32,968 bases of DNA from positions 1 through 32,968 of the forward strand of contig CALVRE010000013.1 of assembly GCA_944358455.1 (NCBI GenBank), read 5' to 3'. A program made the position numbers and the translations under genes. How positions within the stretch are numbered: position 1 is the first letter of the stretch; each line of letters opens with the position of its first letter. A model generated the notes under the pieces. That model did no database searches and was not told the DNA's origin. It saw nothing but the letters and a program-made list of their open reading frames with translations. The stretch comes from an uncultured Bacilli bacterium. Its GTDB lineage: Bacteria > Bacillota_I > Bacilli_A > RF39 > UBA660. Positions 13,799 through 23,296 of this stretch are shown here, one piece after another.

Positions 13799-16330
13799 CT
13801 ATGATTCATGATCTTCGATCTCGTCTAAAAAATCATCAATCGTCATAATTCTTTCATCCACTTCTTTTAAAGACACATTTTCTTTTGGAACTTCAATCAC
13901 AGCATTTCCTTCCACTTGCTCTTTCGTTTGAGGTTCTACGATTGGATAACTATCCAAAATTTCCTGTTTCGAAATAACACTTCCAGTCGAATAACGATCC
14001 GTAATTGGAAATTCTGTGATTTTAAAAGTGCGTTGTTCTTCTTTTGTTTTAATTCCCAATAAGGTTTTATGGGATACGAGGAACACTTTCAAAATGTGAT
14101 ATGGATTTGTTTTAACTTCTCGTACAAGTAGTAATCCACGGCGAGCGCGACTAGTCTTATCAAATTCGCTAATCTTAATTCGTTTGGCCGTATTCTTTTC
14201 CGTAATAACCGTTACATATTCTGCGCTTCCATCAAATAATGTTGCGCTTACAACATAATCATTTTTAAGTCCGATTGCTTTCACTCCCGAAGATTTGACT
14301 CCCGACATTGGAACTTCTTCGATACCAAACCAAAGTCCATATCCCTGATGAGTTGCGATGAAAACATCTTTTTTAGAACTCATAACAGCCGTAAGCATAC
14401 GATCGTCTTCCTTTAATTTCATGCATACGATCGGTTTACTATAACGTGTTACTTCAAATTCGGATAATAGTGTTCTTTTGACCATACCATTACGACTAAA
14501 TAAGGTAATATAATGTTTATCATCAAAAGCATAAACAGGGATACTACTGATCATATTTTCATCGGCACTGATTTTAATAATATTGCTGATATGTTTTCCA
14601 AGTTCTTTCCATTTCAAATCAGGAATTTCGTGAACTGGCACATATAGATAATTTCCCATATCCGTAAAGAGCAATAATGTATCTAACGTATTCATCTCAT
14701 AGATACCAATTGGATAATCTCCATCTTTTACCATTGGAGCCTCCCCGTTACTTGCACCGTAACTACGTAATGAGACACGTTTTACGTATCCTTCTTTCGT
14801 TACGACAACCATACAGTCTTCTTTCGTGATCATCTCTGTCTTCTCAATTTTAATTTCCGTAATTTCATCATGAATAACACTCTTTCTTGGTGTGGCATAT
14901 TCTTTTTTGATATCGCGAAGTTCTTTTTTCATGACATCACGAAGTTTGTTTTCATCAGCTAAGATTGCTTGTAAACCATTGATGATAAGCTTTAATTTAG
15001 CAGCTTCATCAGTAAAAGCAACAATATCAAGGTTTGTCAGACGATAAAGTTGTAAGTCGAGAATGGCTTTCGCTTGAATTTCCGTAAAGCCAAACTTCGC
15101 AACAATATTTCTCCCCGCATCCGCTTTATCTTTACTAGCACGAATGACTTTAATTAATTCGTCTAAAATACTGATTGCTTTTAAATATCCATCGACAATG
15201 TGAAGACGACGATTAGCGACATCTAAATCAAAACGTGTTCTTTTTTCGATGACTTCTTTTTGAAAACTAATATAAGCATCTAAAATCGATAATACCCCTA
15301 ATGTCATCGGTCTACGATTATTGATTACAACCATATTATAATTATAAGAAACTTGTAAATCCGTATTTTTATAAAGATAATTTAAAATAAGATCCTTGTT
15401 AGCATCTTTTTTAATATCGATCGCAATTCTTAGGCCAATACGATCGGAAGATTCATTGCGTACATCTAAAATACCATCGACTTTTTTATCGATTCGAATA
15501 TCGTTAATCGCGCGCGCTAATCCCTCACGATTCACTTCAAATGGAATTTCCGTAATCACTAATTGATTGCGTCCTTTTTCTTCGACAAACTCCACTTTCG
15601 AACGAATCACAATACGACCTCGTCCCGTACGAAATGCATCTTCGATTCCTTTTTTTCCTTCGATAATTCCTCCCGTTGGGAAATCAGGCCCAGGCATAAT
15701 ATCCATAATGGTCTCTAGACGACAATTGGGGTTATCAATTCGTTTAATCGTCGCATCGATTACTTCTCCTAAATTATGAGGAGGAATATTCGTGGCATAT
15801 CCGGCACTAATACCAGTTGCACCATTGACAAGTAAATTTGGAAACTTGGCAGGTAAAACCGTTGGTTCTAGTTCCGTATCATCAAAGTTAGGAGCCCAAC
15901 TGATCGTATCTTTATCGATATCTTTCAATAATTCATTGCTAATTTTTGCTAGTCTTGCTTCCGTATAACGCATTGCCGCTGGGCTATCTCCATCCATCGA
16001 TCCATTATTACCATGCATATCGATATATGGTGTATTTTGTTTCCACCATTGACTCATACGAACCATGGCATCATAAATACTAGAGTCACCATGAGGGTGA
16101 TAATTACCCATGATAAGTCCTACTGACTTCGCACTTTTTCGATAAGGTTTATCATATGTATTTTTGTCACGATACATTCCATAGAGAATTCTTCTTTGAA
16201 CTGGTTTTAATCCGTCACGAACATCTGGTATAGCACGATCTTGAATAATCGATTTCGCATACTCTCCAAAACGTTCTCCCATGATTTCCTCTAAGGAATA
16301 ATCATAAATTCGTTTTATTACTTCTTGCAT
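13799..16330 (-). CDS. parC: DNA topoisomerase IV subunit A
   Basis: An 843-residue type IIA topoisomerase breakage-reunion subunit. The active-site tyrosine is Tyr122 in [10 protein letters not shown], and the quinolone region reads [20 protein letters not shown] with Ser83 and Asp87. ParC rather than GyrA is supported by this region, by the lack of a GyrA box, and by the adjacent parE. The C-terminal beta-pinwheel (about 500-800) is present, with an acidic tail. With ParE it decatenates daughter chromosomes. GGTGAG stands 5 bases before the ATG. It has its own promoter, 80 bases after parE. Confidence 0.95.
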   Translation of the reverse strand: MQEVIKRIYDYSLEEIMGERFGEYAKSIIQDRAIPDVRDGLKPVQRRILYGMYRDKNTYDKPYRKSAKSVGLIMGNYHPHGDSSIYDAMVRMSQWWKQNTPYIDMHGNNGSMDGDSPAAMRYTEARLAKISNELLKDIDKDTISWAPNFDDTELEPTVLPAKFPNLLVNGATGISAGYATNIPPHNLGEVIDATIKRIDNPNCRLETIMDIMPGPDFPTGGIIEGKKGIEDAFRTGRGRIVIRSKVEFVEEKGRNQLVITEIPFEVNREGLARAINDIRIDKKVDGILDVRNESSDRIGLRIAIDIKKDANKDLILNYLYKNTDLQVSYNYNMVVINNRRPMTLGVLSILDAYISFQKEVIEKRTRFDLDVANRRLHIVDGYLKAISILDELIKVIRASKDKADAGRNIVAKFGFTEIQAKAILDLQLYRLTNLDIVAFTDEAAKLKLIINGLQAILADENKLRDVMKKELRDIKKEYATPRKSVIHDEITEIKIEKTEMITKEDCMVVVTKEGYVKRVSLRSYGASNGEAPMVKDGDYPIGIYEMNTLDTLLLFTDMGNYLYVPVHEIPDLKWKELGKHISNIIKISADENMISSIPVYAFDDKHYITLFSRNGMVKRTLLSEFEVTRYSKPIVCMKLKEDDRMLTAVMSSKKDVFIATHQGYGLWFGIEEVPMSGVKSSGVKAIGLKNDYVVSATLFDGSAEYVTVITEKNTAKRIKISEFDKTSRARRGLLLVREVKTNPYHILKVFLVSHKTLLGIKTKEEQRTFKITEFPITDRYSTGSVISKQEILDSYPIVEPQTKEQVEGNAVIEVPKENVSLKEVDERIMTIDDFLDEIEDHES

Positions 16331-16347
16331 CTTATCTCACCATTAGA

Positions 16348-16376
16348 ATTATATCAGAAAAACATAAGAAAAGCAA
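16348..16376 (-). promoter_or_regulatory. Promoter of parC
   Basis: Minus strand TTGCTT (16371-16376), 17-base spacer, perfect TATAAT (16348-16353). The -35 box coincides with the distal arm of the parE terminator. Confidence 0.65.
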
Positions 16377-16401
16377 AGAATACCAGCGATAATTCTTTGC
16401 T
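16372..16401 (-). terminator. Terminator of parE
   Basis: AGCAAAGAAT / ATTCTTTGCT, a perfect 10-bp stem with a 10-base loop, followed by TTTTCTT on the minus strand. Confidence 0.8.
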
Positions 16402-16410
16402 TCTTTATTT

Positions 16411-18327
16411 TTAACGATCAATATGAATCGCATAATTATCTTCTAATGAGAATTCGACATTCTCTTCAATCCATTCTTTACGAGGTTCTACTTTATCCCC
16501 CATTAAAATACTAACACGTTTTTCAGCAAGAGCCGCATCTGTGATACTGATCTTGATAAGCCCCCTCGTCTCCGGGTTCATGGTCGTTTCCCATAATTGA
16601 TTCGCATTCATTTCTCCTAGACCTTTATAACGTTGAACAACTGGTTTTCCAGGATTTTTACTCACAATATCTTTCCACTCTTCATCCGTCCAAGCATAAA
16701 AATGTTTTTTCCCATAATCGATTTTATAAAGAGGTGGTCTTGCAATATAAAGTTTTCCTGCTTCGATCAATGGTTTCATATAACGATAGAAAAAGGTAAG
16801 AAGAAGAATCTGAATATGAGCTCCATCGACATCGGCATCGGTCATGATGATAACTTTATCGTAATTACTATCTTCGACCGTAAAATCACTTCCAACTCCT
16901 GCCCCAATCGTATAGATCATCGTATTGATCTCTTCGTTTTTCAAAATATCTTCCATTCGTGTTTTTTCTGTGTTCAAAACCTTTCCACGTAATGGTAGAA
17001 TTGCCTGAAATTTACTATCTCTACCTTGTTTTGCTGATCCTCCTGCCGAATCTCCTTCGACTAAAAAGAGTTCGTTTTTCTTTGAATTTTTTGTCTGAGC
17101 AGGTGCGAGTTTTCCTGATAAAAGTCGTTCTTTCTTACTTTTATCCTTACCGTTACGCGCTTCATCACGAGCCTTCCTAGCTGCTTCACGAGCTACTTTA
17201 CTACGTACCATCTTCGTTAACAAAGTCGTCGCAATCTCTTTGTTTTCTTCTAGGAAAAACTGCAATTTTTCACTGACAACACTATCGACGACGTTACGCG
17301 CTTCTGGGGTTCCTAATTTTCCTTTCGTCTGTCCTTCGAATTGAAGGAGATTTTCTGGTATCTGTAAACTAATCACAGCTGTCAATCCTTCTCGTGTATC
17401 GCTTCCTTCCAAATTCTTATCTTTTGCTTTTAGATATCCATTGGCACGAGCATAGTCATTAAAAACACGAGTAAGGGCGGTTTTAAAGCCGACCTCATGA
17501 CTTCCACCATCATTTGTTTTGACATTGTTGACAAAGGAAATAATATTTTCGTTATAGGTATCCGTATATTGAAAAGCGACGTCGACTTCAATGGTATCTT
17601 TATTTCCTTCGAAAGCAATCACTTTGTGAAGAGGCTTTTTATCCTCATTCATATATTCGACAAACGAATAAAGTCCATTATCATAATGGAAAGTTTCTGC
17701 TTTCTCATCCGCTTCATCAATCACTTCCACCGTCAATTGTTTTAAAAGAAAAGCACATTCTTGCATTCTTTCACAAATTGTCGTATAAGAAAATGTCGTA
17801 CTAGAAAAAATGGTAGAATCCGGTTTAAAAATAACACGAGTTCCCGTTTTGTTGGTTTTACCTAGTTTTTTGAGCGGAATAGTCGTATGTCCACCATTTT
17901 CAAAACGAATATAGTGTTCGTAACCATCATGTTTAATATAAACTTCCATCCATTCACTTAAGGCATTGACAACACTGGCTCCAACCCCATGAAGTCCACC
18001 AGATACTTTATATCCACCACTTTCGAATTTACCACCAGCATGTAAAATTGTATAGATGACTTCCGGAGTCGAAATACCACTACTATGCATCCCTGTTGGA
18101 ATACCACGTCCATTATCTTCGACACTAATACTTCCATCCTGTTGAATAATCACTTTAATGTGATCACCATAGCCATTGATAATTTCATCGATTCCATTAT
18201 CGACGATTTCCCATACTAAGTGATGAAGTCCTCTCTTGTCTGTCGAACCAATATACATTCCCGGACGTTTTCGAACTGCTTCTAGTCCTTCTAAAATTTT
18301 TATCGAGCTTTCATCATATTTTGCCAT
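16411..18327 (-). CDS. parE: DNA topoisomerase IV subunit B
   Basis: A 638-residue GHKL ATPase/Toprim subunit. Motifs: EGLEAVRKRPGMYIGSTD, EIVDNGIDEI, VEDNGRGIPTGMH, GGLHGVGASVVNALSEW in the ATPase; LFLVEGDSAGGSAKQGRD, LPLRGKVLN and MTDADVDGAHI in the Toprim domain. Paired with ParC next to it. The start is the ATG at 18327, with GGTGA 5 bases before; an upstream in-frame start at 18393 would precede the promoter. No inserted domain as in GyrB of Gram-negatives. Confidence 0.95.
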   Translation of the reverse strand: MAKYDESSIKILEGLEAVRKRPGMYIGSTDKRGLHHLVWEIVDNGIDEIINGYGDHIKVIIQQDGSISVEDNGRGIPTGMHSSGISTPEVIYTILHAGGKFESGGYKVSGGLHGVGASVVNALSEWMEVYIKHDGYEHYIRFENGGHTTIPLKKLGKTNKTGTRVIFKPDSTIFSSTTFSYTTICERMQECAFLLKQLTVEVIDEADEKAETFHYDNGLYSFVEYMNEDKKPLHKVIAFEGNKDTIEVDVAFQYTDTYNENIISFVNNVKTNDGGSHEVGFKTALTRVFNDYARANGYLKAKDKNLEGSDTREGLTAVISLQIPENLLQFEGQTKGKLGTPEARNVVDSVVSEKLQFFLEENKEIATTLLTKMVRSKVAREAARKARDEARNGKDKSKKERLLSGKLAPAQTKNSKKNELFLVEGDSAGGSAKQGRDSKFQAILPLRGKVLNTEKTRMEDILKNEEINTMIYTIGAGVGSDFTVEDSNYDKVIIMTDADVDGAHIQILLLTFFYRYMKPLIEAGKLYIARPPLYKIDYGKKHFYAWTDEEWKDIVSKNPGKPVVQRYKGLGEMNANQLWETTMNPETRGLIKISITDAALAEKRVSILMGDKVEPRKEWIEENVEFSLEDNYAIHIDR

Positions 18328-18343
18328 ACTTTTCACCATAAAC

Positions 18344-18372
18344 ATTCTATCATATTTTAAAGAAAAAACCAA
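18344..18372 (-). promoter_or_regulatory. Promoter of parE
   Basis: Minus strand TTGGTT (18367-18372), 17-base spacer, TAGAAT (18344-18349). It lies just beyond one copy of the 76-bp direct repeat. Confidence 0.7.
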
Positions 18373-18384
18373 ACAAGTTTTCCT

Positions 18385-18460
18385 TTTTTTCACTCAAAAG
18401 CAAAGAAAAAAGACGATTATTTTCGTCTTTAACGATTCGTTTTATCACCTGGATAAATAT
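18385..18460. repeat. 76-bp direct repeat, distal copy
   Basis: 73 of 76 bases match 19292-19367. The repeat includes a terminator stem (18409-18430 on the minus strand) and the last 9 codons plus stop of a gene ending IYP-[GS]-DKTNR. The matched copy is the genuine 3' end of the 350-residue gene. Confidence 0.9.
18406..18430 (-). terminator. Terminator within distal repeat copy
   Basis: AAAGACGA / TCGTCTTT stem with a 6-base loop and U-run on the minus strand; same hairpin as at 19313-19337. It would now terminate the rdgB transcript. Confidence 0.75.
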
Positions 18461-18509
18461 TTCTTTCCTGACCAAAATACAAATCAAAAGCGATCAAACT
18501 ACTCACCAT
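18429..18509 (-). pseudogene. Gene-end remnant or 26-aa ORF
   Basis: Reading the minus strand gives a short open frame, MVSSLIAFDLYFGQERN then IYPGDKTNR and stop, whose last 9 residues match the end of the 350-residue gene except one. The frame stays open a further 9 codons upstream of this ATG without a good ribosome binding site. It is best read as a cassette-junction relic: the end comes from the repeat, the first part from the inserted DNA. Confidence 0.45.
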
Positions 18510-18587
18510 AAAAAACTTTATCGTTTTACGATCAGAATTTTATTGAGCACTATCATGATCAAAATATTACCCATCTTTGACATATAT

Positions 18588-19142
18588 TTAGTCTTTCTCT
18601 TTTAAATAGTTATATAATTGCTCGTATGCCGTATTATCCCAAAACTTCCATCTTTCATTATCAGGATAGCAACCCAAAGTTTTATCTACACCATTAGGTA
18701 TAAAAATAAAATCCCATGACCATCCAAATTCTCCACTTTTTACTTTCGCTAATTTACCTTCCGTTTTAGATACAAAAGTAACGGGTTCTTTTCCATACTC
18801 TGTATATGCAAGCACTTCCAAAAAATATGCCTCTCTTTCTTCGACACCATCCATTAACTTTAAAATACCATCGATTCCTATCGTTTGATCAACATATTTT
18901 GAATAAGCAGATGGAAAACCATTTAACGCAGGAATCACAATTCCTGAATCATTCTTTAAAGTATTCTCATGCAAAAAATCACTTGCGTACTTTGATGAAA
19001 ACTTAGCGACTTCTTCTATCGTATCAGCTTGTATTTCAGGACAATCAATACTTTTTGCTTCAATCTCTATGCCAAGTGGACCTAAATGCTCTTGCGCAAC
19101 TAATACCTTAAATTGATTAGTTGTAATATAGTTTATTTTCAT
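18588..19142 (-). CDS. RdgB/HAM1 family non-canonical purine NTP pyrophosphatase
   Basis: A 184-residue Ham1-fold protein: MKINYITTNQFKVLVAQEHL at the N-terminus (the T-x-N-x-x-K nucleotide loop), then NDSGIVIPALNGFPSAYSKY (D-S-G ... L-x-G-x-P-x-x-Y-S), and WDFIFIPNGVDKTLG near the end. The family removes ITP, XTP and dITP from the nucleotide pool. Sequence features look closer to the shorter archaeal/eukaryotic-like branch than to the usual Bacillus rdgB, though I cannot align it here. AAGGAGG precedes the ATG by 8 bases. It sits alone between the two copies of a 76-bp repeat, a sign of recent insertion. Confidence 0.88.
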   Translation of the reverse strand: MKINYITTNQFKVLVAQEHLGPLGIEIEAKSIDCPEIQADTIEEVAKFSSKYASDFLHENTLKNDSGIVIPALNGFPSAYSKYVDQTIGIDGILKLMDGVEEREAYFLEVLAYTEYGKEPVTFVSKTEGKLAKVKSGEFGWSWDFIFIPNGVDKTLGCYPDNERWKFWDNTAYEQLYNYLKEKD

Positions 19143-19163
19143 TTGAATATCCTCCTTTTAAAT

Positions 19164-19172
19164 ATTATAACA
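19164..19172 (-). promoter_or_regulatory. Extended -10 promoter of the rdgB-like gene
   Basis: TGTTATAAT on the minus strand (19164-19172), about 22 bases before the start. The -35 side is poor. The box forms an inverted pair with a TATAAT on the plus strand at 19175-19180. Confidence 0.5.
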
Positions 19173-19291
19173 CGTATAATTTTAAACATGAAGACTTTTG
19201 CTTTCTTTATTTTTTTGCTTTTTAATTAAATGGTCGTGTTATTAATAAATTGGCGTTTCATAATATACATTTTTATCAACACTCTATAGTG

Positions 19292-19367
19292 TTTTTTCAC
19301 TCAAAAACAAAGAAAAAAGACGATTATTTTCGTCTTTAACGATTCGTTTTATCACTCGGATAAATAT
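19292..19367. repeat. 76-bp direct repeat, gene-proximal copy
   Basis: Contains the last codons, stop and terminator of the 350-residue gene. Matched at 73 of 76 positions by 18385-18460. Everything between (about 830 bp) is the rdgB-like gene and its flanks. Confidence 0.9.
19313..19337 (-). terminator. Terminator of the 350-aa gene
   Basis: AAAGACGA / TCGTCTTT, an 8-bp stem with a 6-base loop (19316-19337), followed by TTTTTTC on the minus strand. Confidence 0.85.
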
Positions 19368-20388
19368 ACTTTAATTGTTTTGCCTCAGGACAATCAGTAG
19401 CTTCACTCACATATCCCAAAACAGCCAATCGACCTTTTTTCTCCTTTAAAATACGTTTATTGATACCTGCAAAATAAGGTACAGGAATGATCTTTTTATC
19501 GGATACATCATATTCGATTTCTGCACCACAAATTGCACATTTTAAAATTCGTGTATTGTGTTTCCCTTTCGAAATACTGCCATTTAAATACCATACATCT
19601 TCGTGCTCATTTTGTTCCAAACTAGCAATTTTCTGGTTCAACGTTTGGATATCATGTTGGATTCCATTTTGTTTTGATAACATCATAACAAAGTCTTCAA
19701 TTTGCGTTGCTGCATAAAATTGGTTGTTATCTTTCTCGATTTTTCGATAATTTTCCAAACAACTATTCTGGTGTTCTTGATATAACTTCCACATTTCATA
19801 ATAGAAATTAGATGGTCCTGCAGTACGAAGATTTTGATTCTTTTTCTCATCCGTCAAACTGGCAATTTCTTCATCGATAAGAGCAATAAATTGGTGTAAT
19901 TCAGAATACCATTTACGAAGGTCTTGAAGTTCGTGGTTATACCTAATTTCATGTTGTAATAAATGAAGTTCAGTTTCGATTGACTTTAATTCCTCATAAT
20001 CTCGGATATGTGGAATAACATCCAACAATTCATGATAAGTCTGTAATGATTTCCACTCTTCCTTTTGTTCTAACGCACGACACTTTAAAAGTAATTGCTT
20101 ACGTTCTTTTTGTAATATTTTAACCTGGTTTTGAATCATATTCTGACAATCATCTATGTTCTTTGGAAATCTTCCGTAGGTATAAGCGGCTTTGTAGAAT
20201 TCATATTGATTTGCCCAAAAGTTCATCATCGAAAAATACTCCTGCAATTGTGTCATCAATTCGACATAATCAGGATGACTCTTTCTCCACTTTTTCATCT
20301 GATGTTCATTCTCTACTTTTTCTAAATATAACGTCTTCAGTTGCAACTTGGTCTCGTATAATTTTTTTGCTAATTCTTTTTGCTCCAT
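19336..20388 (-). CDS. Hypothetical coiled-coil protein with CxxC motif, 350 aa
   Basis: Not recognised. About 280 residues of heptad-like, Glu/Lys/Gln/Leu-rich helix (coiled coil, with many Tyr and Trp), followed by a small C-terminal domain with ILKCAICGAEIEYD, a zinc-knuckle-like CxxC, a second lone Cys in TDCPEAKQ and the end IYPSDKTNR. No signal peptide or membrane span. AGAGGA stands before the ATG. It follows the 179-residue gene by 13 bases and is probably co-transcribed with it; both carry CxxC motifs. Its 3' end has been duplicated downstream around the rdgB-like gene. Confidence 0.75.
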   Translation of the reverse strand: MEQKELAKKLYETKLQLKTLYLEKVENEHQMKKWRKSHPDYVELMTQLQEYFSMMNFWANQYEFYKAAYTYGRFPKNIDDCQNMIQNQVKILQKERKQLLLKCRALEQKEEWKSLQTYHELLDVIPHIRDYEELKSIETELHLLQHEIRYNHELQDLRKWYSELHQFIALIDEEIASLTDEKKNQNLRTAGPSNFYYEMWKLYQEHQNSCLENYRKIEKDNNQFYAATQIEDFVMMLSKQNGIQHDIQTLNQKIASLEQNEHEDVWYLNGSISKGKHNTRILKCAICGAEIEYDVSDKKIIPVPYFAGINKRILKEKKGRLAVLGYVSEATDCPEAKQLKYIYPSDKTNR

Positions 20389-20401
20389 TCTATTCCTCTT
20401 T

Positions 20402-20941
20402 CTAATATTGTTTTTTCATAAGGCGATAAATTTTTCTATCATCGTCATCTTCTAATTGATTCTTTCCATCTCTTATTTCTAATCTTTGAAACAACTCATT
20501 ATGTGCCGAAGTAAAATCTACTGGATAAAAACGAGCATAACCATTTCCAATCAATTGATAATGGGCAAGTACATGAATCACTTCCTGTTTTGGCAAAGTT
20601 ACTCTACCATATTCACATAACAAACATTGACATAAGATTTTAGATCCTTTTTGTTTCACACACGCGAGTAAATGTTCGTGCGGAAAATCGTGCAAGTATG
20701 TCTTAGCTATACGATGCGCAGTTGTCATCTTCCTCTTTTCCATCTTACATGTTTTATAAATTTGAAAAGAAGATAATAACGACTCAGGGAGTTCGATCTC
20801 TCCTACTTCATATTTTTGAAACTGCTTTTTCATCTCTTTTGAAAACGTACTGAGACACTGATCAACTTCATGAATCTTCATTCCAGTTTCCAAAAGATTT
20901 TTTTTCATTTTTAATAACTTATGAATATCCTCTTTATTCAT
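20402..20941 (-). CDS. Hypothetical protein with CxxC motif, 179 aa
   Basis: Not recognised. A soluble, charged protein: an N-terminal helical Lys/Glu-rich part (about 1-75), then a compact part with SKILCQCLLCEYGRVTLPKQ (Cys-x-Cys and Cys-x-x-Cys, possibly metal binding) and an acidic stretch EDDDD near the end. GGAAGTGA lies before the ATG. It is the first gene of a two-gene operon with the 350-residue protein and has one of the best promoters in the window. Confidence 0.75.
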   Translation of the reverse strand: MNKEDIHKLLKMKKNLLETGMKIHEVDQCLSTFSKEMKKQFQKYEVGEIELPESLLSSFQIYKTCKMEKRKMTTAHRIAKTYLHDFPHEHLLACVKQKGSKILCQCLLCEYGRVTLPKQEVIHVLAHYQLIGNGYARFYPVDFTSAHNELFQRLEIRDGKNQLEDDDDRKIYRLMKKQY

Positions 20942-20962
20942 ATTTTCACTTCCAGTAAAGGT

Positions 20963-20990
20963 ATTATAGCAGAATCGCGAGAAATGTCAA
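20963..20990 (-). promoter_or_regulatory. Promoter of the 179-aa/350-aa operon
   Basis: Minus strand TTGACA (20985-20990), 16-base spacer, TGCTATAAT with the -10 at 20963-20968. Consensus -35, consensus -10 and extended -10 together predict strong constitutive expression. Confidence 0.85.
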
Positions 20991-20992
20991 AT

Positions 20993-21014
20993 AAAAGCAG
21001 TAGAAACTACTGCT
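20993..21014 (-). terminator. Terminator of ftsK
   Basis: AGCAGTAG / CTACTGCT, an 8-bp perfect stem with a 3-base loop overlapping the ftsK stop codon, followed by TTTATTT on the minus strand. Confidence 0.8.
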
Positions 21015-23208
21015 CATTATCTTTCTCCACTTTTACTAATACTTCTCGTGGTTTAGATCCATTATTTGGCCCAATAATACCACGTTCTTCTAATAAATCG
21101 ATGCATCTTGCTGCTCGATTATATCCAAGACGAAACCTTCGTTGTAACAAAGAGGCACTCGCTTTTCCTTGCGTCACGACAAATTCGACAATTTCGTTAT
21201 AAAGAGGTTCTTCATAATCATCTTTATCATCGACCATCGTCGTTGCTTTAGCTTCTTCTTCATCGAGTAAAAAGCTTTCGTCATAACGAGCACGTTGCTG
21301 AGAAATGGTATAGTCGACAACAGCTTTTATTTCTTCATCAGAAATAAAAGTTCCTTGAATACGAATCGGCGTATTCTCTCCTTGTGGTAAAAAAAGCATA
21401 TCACCTTTTCCCAACAATTTTTCTGCTCCAACCATATCGAGAATTGTACGAGAATCGATTCCACTCGATACCGCAAATGAAATACGAGATGGGATATTCG
21501 CCTTTACGACACCTGTGATAACATCAGTCGAAGGACGTTGAGTTGCAACGATCAAATGAATTCCTGCTGCACGCGCCATTTGTGTAATTCGCATAATCGA
21601 ATCTTCGACCTCTTTCGCTGCGACTAACATGAGGTCTGCAAGTTCATCGATAATAACGACAATATAAGGTAATTTACGCATCTTATCTTCTTCTGGTAAC
21701 TGCTCATTTTGCTTTTCGACATACATATTATATCCCGCGATATTTTTCGTTCCCGTCGCTTCGAATTTATCGTAACGATTTTCCATTTCACTAACCATTT
21801 TCTTCAAAGCAATATTCGCCTTCTTAGGATCAGTAACAACTGGAATTAAGAGGTGTGGAACACCATTATACATCGATAATTCTACTTTTTTAGGATCCAC
21901 TAAAACCAGCTTTACTTCATCTGGTTTAGCACGCATTAAAATAGATGTGATAATACTATTGATACATACAGACTTACCACTTCCTGTCGCTCCAGCTACT
22001 AGCAAGTGAGGAGTCTTATTGATTTCCATCCATTGTGGTTGTCCCATGATATCGCGTCCTAACGTTGCAAGTAATTTACTATTATCAAGTGAGCTTGGAA
22101 CACTTTCTAATATTTCTCTTACACTGACCATCGAAATCGATTTATTTGGTATCTCGATACCAATCGTACGCTTTCCTGGAATCGGAGCCTGGATTCGCAC
22201 ATCTTTCGCAGCAAGCGCCAGAGCGATTTCACGATTGATACTCAAAATTTTACTTACTTTCGTACCCGCTTTAATTTCCATTTCGTACTGTGTAACCGAC
22301 GGACCAATATTCGCTTTGACAACTTTTCCTTCGATACCAAAGTCTTTGAATACCTCCCCTAAGATAGGAACGGTTTCTTTGATAGCCGCTTCATTTTCTT
22401 TATTGTTCGTCTTACCAGGACGTTTCAATAAGCTAAGAGGAGGATAATGATATCCTCTTGTATCGATTGGCTCAACTGGTACTTCAACAGCTTGATTACT
22501 GATAGGAGTCGTATTTTTCTTTGCCTCTTCTCCATTATGAATCAATTCATCGACACTGGATACGACAATCTTGCCGTCTTTTTCAAAGTTATCTTCAGCC
22601 TTTTTAATTTCCACTTCATCCTTCTCTTGTTTCTTATGAACAAGGGCTTTCTTCGCTTTCTCTTTCGCATTTTGAACCATATCCATAATCGACATTCCCG
22701 TAAACATGACAACACCACATACGAGTAGTGCCCACATGACAATCTCTGTTCCTTTGATATCGAATAATTGGACAAATCCCCAAGAGAAACAAGCTCCTAA
22801 AATTCCTCCTCCTTGAATGACCGCAATATTTTTTGTAGCTGCCATAAAGTTATTGACTGTTTCCGTAATAATATCCATTCCTGCCAAAGAATTCTGTTTC
22901 ACATAACTAATATGAGAAAAAACCAAAATACCAATCACAAAAATATAGATTCCAATTAATTTCGATGTAAAAAAGTTCGGTACACTTCTTTTGACCATCA
23001 TATAGCCACCGACAATTAAAAATGCTACTAATAGTACATTGTACCAACTACCAACTAAAAATGCGGAAAAGTCCCCGATACATCTTCCTACGATTCCAAA
23101 TCGTCCAAAACCAATAATCGCAATCAAGATAAATAATAATCCGGTCAGTTCTATTTTATAACCATTATCCGGTTTTTTTGTTTCTTTTCTCTTCTTTTTC
23201 TTCGCCAT
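21007..23208 (-). CDS. ftsK: DNA translocase FtsK/SpoIIIE
   Basis: A 733-residue septal DNA pump. The N-terminal 180 residues hold four to five membrane spans; a charged linker follows (about 185-260); then the RecA-like motor with [15 protein letters not shown], Walker [17 protein letters not shown], Walker [13 protein letters not shown] and [20 protein letters not shown]. The C-terminal gamma winged helix ([18 protein letters not shown]) reads FtsK-orienting sequences. It moves chromosome ends through the division septum and, in spore formers, the forespore chromosome; the sequence does not distinguish FtsK from SpoIIIE. AGGAGG 6 bases before the ATG. Single-gene unit. Confidence 0.96.
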   Translation of the reverse strand: MAKKKKRKETKKPDNGYKIELTGLLFILIAIIGFGRFGIVGRCIGDFSAFLVGSWYNVLLVAFLIVGGYMMVKRSVPNFFTSKLIGIYIFVIGILVFSHISYVKQNSLAGMDIITETVNNFMAATKNIAVIQGGGILGACFSWGFVQLFDIKGTEIVMWALLVCGVVMFTGMSIMDMVQNAKEKAKKALVHKKQEKDEVEIKKAEDNFEKDGKIVVSSVDELIHNGEEAKKNTTPISNQAVEVPVEPIDTRGYHYPPLSLLKRPGKTNNKENEAAIKETVPILGEVFKDFGIEGKVVKANIGPSVTQYEMEIKAGTKVSKILSINREIALALAAKDVRIQAPIPGKRTIGIEIPNKSISMVSVREILESVPSSLDNSKLLATLGRDIMGQPQWMEINKTPHLLVAGATGSGKSVCINSIITSILMRAKPDEVKLVLVDPKKVELSMYNGVPHLLIPVVTDPKKANIALKKMVSEMENRYDKFEATGTKNIAGYNMYVEKQNEQLPEEDKMRKLPYIVVIIDELADLMLVAAKEVEDSIMRITQMARAAGIHLIVATQRPSTDVITGVVKANIPSRISFAVSSGIDSRTILDMVGAEKLLGKGDMLFLPQGENTPIRIQGTFISDEEIKAVVDYTISQQRARYDESFLLDEEEAKATTMVDDKDDYEEPLYNEIVEFVVTQGKASASLLQRRFRLGYNRAARCIDLLEERGIIGPNNGSKPREVLVKVEKDNEQ

Positions 23209-23235
23209 GTAATACCTCCTATGTTATCTATTTTG

Positions 23236-23264
23236 ATTATAACATAACCGTCTTTTTTCTTCAA
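23236..23264 (-). promoter_or_regulatory. Promoter of ftsK
   Basis: Minus strand TTGAAG (23259-23264), 17-base spacer, TGTTATAAT with a perfect -10 at 23236-23241. Confidence 0.75.
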
Positions 23265-23290
23265 GAAAAAGAGCCTATTTCTAAGCTCTT
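23265..23290 (-). terminator. Terminator of the suf operon
   Basis: AAGAGC / GCTCTT stem with a 10-base loop, followed by TTTTTCTTG on the minus strand, just beyond sufS. It means the operon ends with sufS. Confidence 0.75.
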
Positions 23291-23296
23291 AATGAT

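Noticed and set aside
22019-22728. Open frames on the plus strand opposite ftsK
   Set aside because: They are antisense to conserved FtsK motifs, with no RBS and no protein-like pattern.
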